A stretch of DNA of 38,755 nucleotides from an uncultured Ectothiorhodospiraceae bacterium. GTDB lineage: Bacteria; Pseudomonadota; Gammaproteobacteria; Nitrococcales; Nitrococcaceae. The notes beneath the pieces are model-generated. The model made no database searches. It saw nothing but the letters and a program-made list of their open reading frames with translations, and was not told the DNA's origin. Shown piece by piece: positions 34,896 through 38,755 of the stretch. Every line of letters begins with the position of its first letter. The stretch's first letter is position 1. A program made the position numbers and the translations under genes. The DNA is taken from NCBI GenBank assembly GCA_913056385.1, contig CAJXND010000018.1:1-38755 (forward strand), given 5' to 3'.

Positions 34896-35855
34896 GTGTC
34901 CGATCCGACAACTCGCCCCTCGTATCACCCGCAGAACGCCGGCCAATGGCTAATGCTGGCGCTGCTCTGGCTGATCGGCAAGCTTCCGCCCAGAGCAGCA
35001 TTTTCCGTCGGTGAATGGACGGGCGTGCTGCTGCGTCTGTCCAGACAACGGCGCCAGATCGCACTGCGGAACCTCGAACTTTGTTTCCCGGAATTGGGAC
35101 AGGCACAACGTGAGCAGCTGGTCCGTGAGAATCTTTGCTATATGGGCAGGGCCATCGCGGAAACAGCACTCGCATGGTTTGGCGGGAGAAGCGTTGACGA
35201 AATCCCGTGCCAGGTCAGGGGCCTCCATCATCTTCAGGCCGCACAGGCAGACGGCAGCCCGGTCATCCTCCTCTCGGGACATTTCCTGTGCGTCGAGCTG
35301 GCAGCAAGGCTCATCGGACCGCAGCTACATATGGCTGTGATCTACAAACCATTGCGGAAAAAACCACTTATGGACCGAGCGATGCTTCGGAGCCGATCGA
35401 GGACCCTCGCCGGCGCGATACCTCGAGATGATCTGCGGGGCATCATTCGAACGCTCAGGAGCGGAACCCCGGTCTGGTATGCAGGCGATCAAGATTACGG
35501 CGTAAGAAACAGCGTTTTTGTGCCGTTCATGGGCGTCCCTGCCGCCACGATCACCGGACTGACCCGTCTCAGCAAACTTGGAAAAGCGCGGGTCGTACCG
35601 CTCTCCTTCAACGTGAATGCCTCCGGTAATGGATATGAAGTAACGCTTGGTAAAGCCCTGGAGGGTTTCCCGACCGGTTCCGATATTCTTGATGCGCAAT
35701 GGATGAATGCGGTCATAGAACGCGGAATTCGCGCGCACCCAGAGCAATACCTATGGGTCCATCGTCGATTCAAGCATCCGCCACCGGGTGAGCGGCCCGC
35801 TTATCGCAACTCGCTGCAGAAGCCCTACAACCGGATCAAGGGTGCCCCGTGGTGA
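34896..35855 (+). CDS. Lipid A lauroyl/myristoyl acyltransferase (LpxL/HtrB family)
   Basis: 319 residues from a GTG at 34896. One N-terminal membrane helix is followed by the acyltransferase motif HFLCVE (H-x4-E) in ILLSGHFLCVELAARL, then AVIYKPLRKKPLMDR, WYAGDQDYGVRNSVFVPFMGVPAATITGLTRLSK and HPEQYLWVHRRFKHPP. It transfers a secondary acyl chain to KDO2-lipid IV-A at the inner membrane. No strong ribosome site precedes the GTG. GGGACAGGCAC (35096-35106) encodes LGQAQ. It overlaps waaF by 7 nt, so the two are coupled. Confidence 0.9.
   Translation: MSDPTTRPSYHPQNAGQWLMLALLWLIGKLPPRAAFSVGEWTGVLLRLSRQRRQIALRNLELCFPELGQAQREQLVRENLCYMGRAIAETALAWFGGRSVDEIPCQVRGLHHLQAAQADGSPVILLSGHFLCVELAARLIGPQLHMAVIYKPLRKKPLMDRAMLRSRSRTLAGAIPRDDLRGIIRTLRSGTPVWYAGDQDYGVRNSVFVPFMGVPAATITGLTRLSKLGKARVVPLSFNVNASGNGYEVTLGKALEGFPTGSDILDAQWMNAVIERGIRAHPEQYLWVHRRFKHPPPGERPAYRNSLQKPYNRIKGAPW
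35096..35106 (+). repeat. GGGACAGGCAC copy in lpxL-like gene
   Basis: Sense copy encoding LGQAQ. Confidence 0.9.
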
Positions 35856-36988
35856 GTGCACCGACCGATTCGGGCGACGTGAATCCAATCCTGATCGTCG
35901 GACCGGGCTGGGTCGGTGACATGGTCATGGCGCAGAGTCTATGCAAGGCACTCAAACAAGAGGCACCCACTCGCCCGATCGATGTGATCACCCCACCTTG
36001 GGGACAGGCACTGCTCGAACGCATGCCGGAAGTCCGACGTGCGATTCCCTTGGCTGTTGGGCACGGGAAACTGGGATTGGGCAGACGCTGGAGACTGGGA
36101 AAGGCACTCCGCGAGCAGCGCTATGCGCAGGCGATCGTACTGCCGCGCTCGGCAAAGGCTGCATGGGCGCCATGGATCGCGCGCATCCCGCGCAGAACAG
36201 GCTACCTCGGTGAGTATCGCTATGGTCTGCTGAACGATATCCGCCCGCTCGACCGGGCGAGGCATTACCGGACGGTCGATCGCTTTGTCGCCTTATCCAA
36301 TCCAGCGGGCGTCGGAGCGGACATTGAGCGATCGGCGGAAGGTTCTGGGACAGGCACAAACCGATTCAACATCCTGCATCCAGCCCTTGAGAGCTCAAAT
36401 GCTCAAAAATCATCGGCAATACAGCAACTTGATCTTCCCATCGCTTGGGGATCAGCGGCCACGCGATCCGGGACAGGCACTATTCTCACGCTCTGTCCGG
36501 GGGCGGAATACGGGCCGGCGAAGCGATGGCCGGCTGAGTACTTCGCGAGCCTTGCGAGGACATATCTCCAGCGGGGCTGGTCGGTGTGGATGCTGGGATC
36601 CAGCAAAGACACACGAATGACCCGGGAAATTTCGGGACAGGCACCCGGTGTGGTGGATCTTGCCGGCCGCACGACACTGAGCCAGGCAATCGATCTACTG
36701 GCTGCCAGCACGGTGGTCGTGACCAATGATTCCGGCCTGATGCATATCGCAGCCGCGACGTCCACGCCACTCGTCGCACTATACGGCTCCTCAGATCCTC
36801 AATATACTCCGCCACTTAGCGACAACGCCGAGATCATCTACAGGGATCTTGACTGCAGCCCCTGCTTTGAGCGCGTCTGCCCTTTGGGGCACCTCAAGTG
36901 TCTCCGCAGCATCGACTCGCACCAGGTGGCTGAGGCGGTCGATCGAGCAGCATCAGCGGATGCCCACACCCGCAAATCGAGATTCTGA
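35849..36988 (+). CDS. waaF: LPS heptosyltransferase II
   Basis: 379 residues from a GTG at 35849 (a second GTG follows directly). N-terminal ILIVGPGWVGDMVMAQSLCKAL, then LPRSAKAAWAPWIARIPRRTGYLGEYRYGLLNDI, and C-terminal LCPGAEYGPAKRWPAEYF, VVTNDSGLMHIAAATSTPLVALYGSSDP and CSPCFERVCPLGHLKCL are all typical of WaaF. It adds the second heptose. It is about 30 residues longer than the E. coli enzyme as I recall it; the extra length seems to lie near 160-215, where two GTGT stretches are encoded by GGGACAGGCAC copies (36347, 36470). Two more copies at 36001 and 36634 encode GQA. Four copies in one gene is the highest density in the window. Confidence 0.92.
   Translation: MVSAPTDSGDVNPILIVGPGWVGDMVMAQSLCKALKQEAPTRPIDVITPPWGQALLERMPEVRRAIPLAVGHGKLGLGRRWRLGKALREQRYAQAIVLPRSAKAAWAPWIARIPRRTGYLGEYRYGLLNDIRPLDRARHYRTVDRFVALSNPAGVGADIERSAEGSGTGTNRFNILHPALESSNAQKSSAIQQLDLPIAWGSAATRSGTGTILTLCPGAEYGPAKRWPAEYFASLARTYLQRGWSVWMLGSSKDTRMTREISGQAPGVVDLAGRTTLSQAIDLLAASTVVVTNDSGLMHIAAATSTPLVALYGSSDPQYTPPLSDNAEIIYRDLDCSPCFERVCPLGHLKCLRSIDSHQVAEAVDRAASADAHTRKSRF
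36001..36011 (+). repeat. GGGACAGGCAC copy 1 in waaF
   Basis: Sense copy encoding WGQAL. Confidence 0.9.
36347..36357 (+). repeat. GGGACAGGCAC copy 2 in waaF
   Basis: Sense copy encoding GTGT in the variable middle of the protein. Confidence 0.9.
36470..36480 (+). repeat. GGGACAGGCAC copy 3 in waaF
   Basis: Sense copy encoding GTGT just before the conserved LCPGAEYG motif. Confidence 0.9.
36634..36644 (+). repeat. GGGACAGGCAC copy 4 in waaF
   Basis: Sense copy encoding SGQAP. Shares a 19-base identity with the intergenic copy at 21311. Confidence 0.9.
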
Positions 36989-36991
36989 GCT

Positions 36992-37960
36992 ATGCCCACA
37001 CGCAATCATTTCCGAAAGACCTATCTGGTGACCGGTGGGGCTGGCTTCATTGGTTCCCACCTCTGCGACCGGCTCATCGAAGCCGGCCACGGCGTGCTCT
37101 GCGTGGATAATTACCTCACCGGCAGTCGGGACAACATCGCGCATTTGCTGGATCACCCGCATTTCGAGGCCATGCGACACGACGTCACCTTCCCGCTGTT
37201 CGTGGAGGTTGATGGCATCTACAACCTTGCCTGTCCCGCATCACCCATTCACTATCAGCGCGACCCGGTACAGACGACCAAGACCAGTGTCCATGGCGCG
37301 ATCAACATGCTGGGCCTCGCCAAGCGGCTCAACGTCCCGATCCTCCAGGCATCCACGAGCGAGATCTATGGCGACCCGGAAATCCATCCGCAGACCGAGG
37401 ATTACTGGGGCCACGTGAATCCGATCGGTACCCGCGCCTGCTATGACGAGGGCAAGCGCTGCGCCGAGACGCTCTTCTTCGACTACCACCGCGAGCACGG
37501 TCTCGAGATCAAGGTCGCACGCATCTTCAACACCTATGGGCCGCGGATGCACCCGAACGACGGCCGTGTCGTCTCGAATTTCATCGTCCAGGCGCTCAAG
37601 GGCGAGAACATTACGCTTTACGGGGACGGGGAGCAGACGCGCTCCTTCTGCTATGTGGATGACCTGGTCGACGGGCTGCATCGCCTGATGGAGACAAATG
37701 CCGATGTCACCGGGCCCATCAACCTCGGCAATCCCGGCGAATTCACCATGCGCGAACTGGCACAGCAGGTGATCATGGAGACCGGTGCCGGCGTCGAGAT
37801 GATCCACCACCCTTTGCCTTCGGATGACCCGCGCCAGAGGAGGCCGGACATCTCGCAGGCCAGGGCGACACTGGACTGGACACCCGGTATCGGGCTGACC
37901 GACGGGCTGAAACCCACGGTCGCCTACTTCCGTGGCCTTATTGAGCAAGGGCTTGCCTGA
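36992..37960 (+). CDS. UDP-glucuronate decarboxylase (UDP-xylose synthase type SDR)
   Basis: 322 residues. Extended short-chain dehydrogenase: NAD-binding [49 protein letters not shown], catalytic Ser/Thr region [30 protein letters not shown] with the catalytic Tyr and Lys, and [22 protein letters not shown]. All match UXS enzymes, which make UDP-xylose from UDP-glucuronate. Placement in an LPS core cluster suggests a pentose in the core or O-chain, which is inference. It follows waaF by 3 nt. Confidence 0.9.
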   Translation: MPTRNHFRKTYLVTGGAGFIGSHLCDRLIEAGHGVLCVDNYLTGSRDNIAHLLDHPHFEAMRHDVTFPLFVEVDGIYNLACPASPIHYQRDPVQTTKTSVHGAINMLGLAKRLNVPILQASTSEIYGDPEIHPQTEDYWGHVNPIGTRACYDEGKRCAETLFFDYHREHGLEIKVARIFNTYGPRMHPNDGRVVSNFIVQALKGENITLYGDGEQTRSFCYVDDLVDGLHRLMETNADVTGPINLGNPGEFTMRELAQQVIMETGAGVEMIHHPLPSDDPRQRRPDISQARATLDWTPGIGLTDGLKPTVAYFRGLIEQGLA

Positions 37961-37961
37961 A

Positions 37962-38755
37962 TTGAGTACCGGTCAGGGACAGGCACCCTCGGAGCGGGAT
38001 ACGGGACAGGCACTCTCCCTCTCCGTTGCCATCATCACCAAGAATGAGGGCGATAACCTGCCGAGACTCCTGGATAGCCTGACGGCCCTGAATCCCCGCG
38101 AGGTTATCGTGGTCGACTCCGGCTCGACCGACGATACCGCAGAAATCGCCCGCGCCCGCGGTGCACAAGTCGTCGTCACCGACTGGCCAGGCCATGTCGA
38201 GCAGAAGAACCGGGCCCTCGATGCCTGTACTCAGCCATGGATCCTGTCATTGGACGCCGACGAGCCGATCAGTGCCGAACTGGCTCATAACCTTCGCGAT
38301 CTCCTGGGAAATAGCGAGCCGGACAAGGATGGCTACGAGATCAGCCGCCTGACCTGGTATCTCGGTGACTGGCTCCGGCATATCTGGTATCCGGAGTGGC
38401 GACTCCGCCTGGTGCGCAATGGCAAGGCACGATGGACAGGCCACAACCCGCACGATCGGCTTGAAACCAATGGCAGCGTCGGCCGCATAAACGGGGACAT
38501 CCACCATTACTCCTATATGGATGTCGAGGACCACTTCCGGCGTAGCATCGACTATGCGCGCATCGGTGCGCATGCCCTTGCCGCCCGTGGCAAACGCTTC
38601 CGTTGGCACAAGATCGTGCTTGCGCCACTGGTTCGCCTCATCCGCCTGATGATTGTCCGTCAGGGCTGGAGAGATGGATGGCGCGGATGGATCATCGCCT
38701 GGTCCTCGATGTTCTCCTGTTTTCTCAAGTACGCCTTCCTCTATGAAATCGAGAG
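37962..38755 (+). CDS. Glycosyltransferase family 2, WaaE/KdtX-like (3' end cut by window)
   Basis: The frame is open to the window end. The conserved GT2 start LSVAIITKNEGDNLPRLLDSL, nucleotide-sugar site VIVVDSGSTDDTAEIAR, GHVEQKNRALDACTQPWILSLDADEPIS and EWRLRLVRNGKARW match the WaaE/KdtX family of LPS core glucosyltransferases. No ATG or GTG lies upstream in frame. The best start is TTG at 37962 (AAGG at 37948-37951), with TTG at 37953 or 37941 as alternatives. From 37962 the first 20 or so residues are mostly encoded by two GGGACAGGCAC copies (GQGQAPSERDTGQAL), so the N-terminus looks repeat-derived. It follows the UDP-xylose synthase gene directly. Confidence 0.85.
   Translation, partial: MSTGQGQAPSERDTGQALSLSVAIITKNEGDNLPRLLDSLTALNPREVIVVDSGSTDDTAEIARARGAQVVVTDWPGHVEQKNRALDACTQPWILSLDADEPISAELAHNLRDLLGNSEPDKDGYEISRLTWYLGDWLRHIWYPEWRLRLVRNGKARWTGHNPHDRLETNGSVGRINGDIHHYSYMDVEDHFRRSIDYARIGAHALAARGKRFRWHKIVLAPLVRLIRLMIVRQGWRDGWRGWIIAWSSMFSCFLKYAFLYEIE
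37976..37986 (+). repeat. GGGACAGGCAC copy at the start of the GT2 gene
   Basis: Encodes GQAP in the N-terminal tail, 27 bases ahead of the next copy. Confidence 0.9.
38003..38013 (+). repeat. GGGACAGGCAC copy, second in the GT2 gene
   Basis: Encodes GQAL immediately before the conserved SLSVAIITKNE start of the GT2 domain. Confidence 0.9.

Noticed and set aside
37227-37237. Near copy of the motif (GGGACAGGCAA, minus strand) in the UDP-xylose synthase gene
   Set aside because: Encodes the conserved NLACPASP stretch of the enzyme and differs in the last base, so coincidence is likely. Not counted.
18142-38013. Reading the dispersed motif as a CRISPR array or tandem repeat
   Set aside because: Copies are irregularly spaced from 27 bases to several kb and lie on both strands within genes; no repeat-spacer pattern.
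18142-38013. Motif as KOPS or E. coli-type Chi site
   Set aside because: Sequence does not match GGGNAGGG or GCTGGTGG, and it is absent from half of the window. A lineage-specific analogue is not excluded.
1-38755. tRNA or rRNA genes
   Set aside because: Looked for cloverleaf ends and conserved rRNA strings in the gaps; none seen.

Overview
The window looks like a chromosomal segment of a high-GC, moderately halophilic Gammaproteobacterium. The NarX/NarL pair, a CIO-type bd oxidase with cydDC, a gammaproteobacterial lipopolysaccharide (LPS) core set (waaA, waaF, hldE, kdkA, lpxL) and a pcm-rhodanese-tolC order all fit this. Several proteins carry acidic tails or linkers, which would suit a salt-adapted Ectothiorhodospiraceae/Halomonas-like organism. 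That placement is inference; there is no rRNA or other marker here to settle it.

Left part (1-20 kb): a partial acetamidase/formamidase-type gene; a three-gene yhhJ-rbbA-yhiI ABC exporter operon on the minus strand; a CsgG-like lipoprotein; a cysteine-free carboxymuconolactone-decarboxylase-like protein; a narXL two-component system; hemH; and a LysE-type exporter. A minus-strand sulfur-handling cluster (DUF2892 membrane protein, DsrE-like protein, periplasmic two-domain rhodanese) lies head to head with a Crp/Fnr-family regulator. The regulator is followed by cydABDC, which encodes a cyanide-insensitive-type quinol oxidase and its heme/thiol ABC exporter.

Middle (20-30 kb): a tartrate/D-malate dehydrogenase-type oxidoreductase, a secreted dienelactone-hydrolase-like protein, a gamma-glutamyltransferase, mutM, the ribosomal pair rpmB-rpmG with a clear promoter and terminator, cbpA, a lone REP-associated tyrosine transposase (RAYT, HUH/Y1 family), then pcm-like, rhodanese and tolC genes.

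Right part (30-38.7 kb): an LPS inner-core and lipid A cluster: waaA, a GT9 heptosyltransferase, kdkA, hldE, an LpxL-type acyltransferase, waaF, a UDP-glucuronate decarboxylase and a partial GT2 transferase of WaaE type. Together these supply ADP-heptose, KDO transfer and phosphorylation, heptose addition, acylation and probably a pentose donor.

The most striking signal is a short dispersed sequence, GGGACAGGCAC. It occurs 21 times exactly on the two strands. None lies before 18.1 kb, two lie in cydDC, and 19 lie between 21.2 and 38.1 kb, where chance predicts well under one in the whole window. A sister form, GGGACAGCCAC, occurs six more times in the same half. Most copies lie inside conserved genes, mostly in the sense direction, and are read in all three frames (GQA, R/G-DRH, GTGT). 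Four are in waaF and two form the N-terminus of the last gene. A RAYT gene sits in the middle of the dense region. Whether the motif is a RAYT-related repeat, an uptake- or Chi-like signal, or something else cannot be decided from this window.
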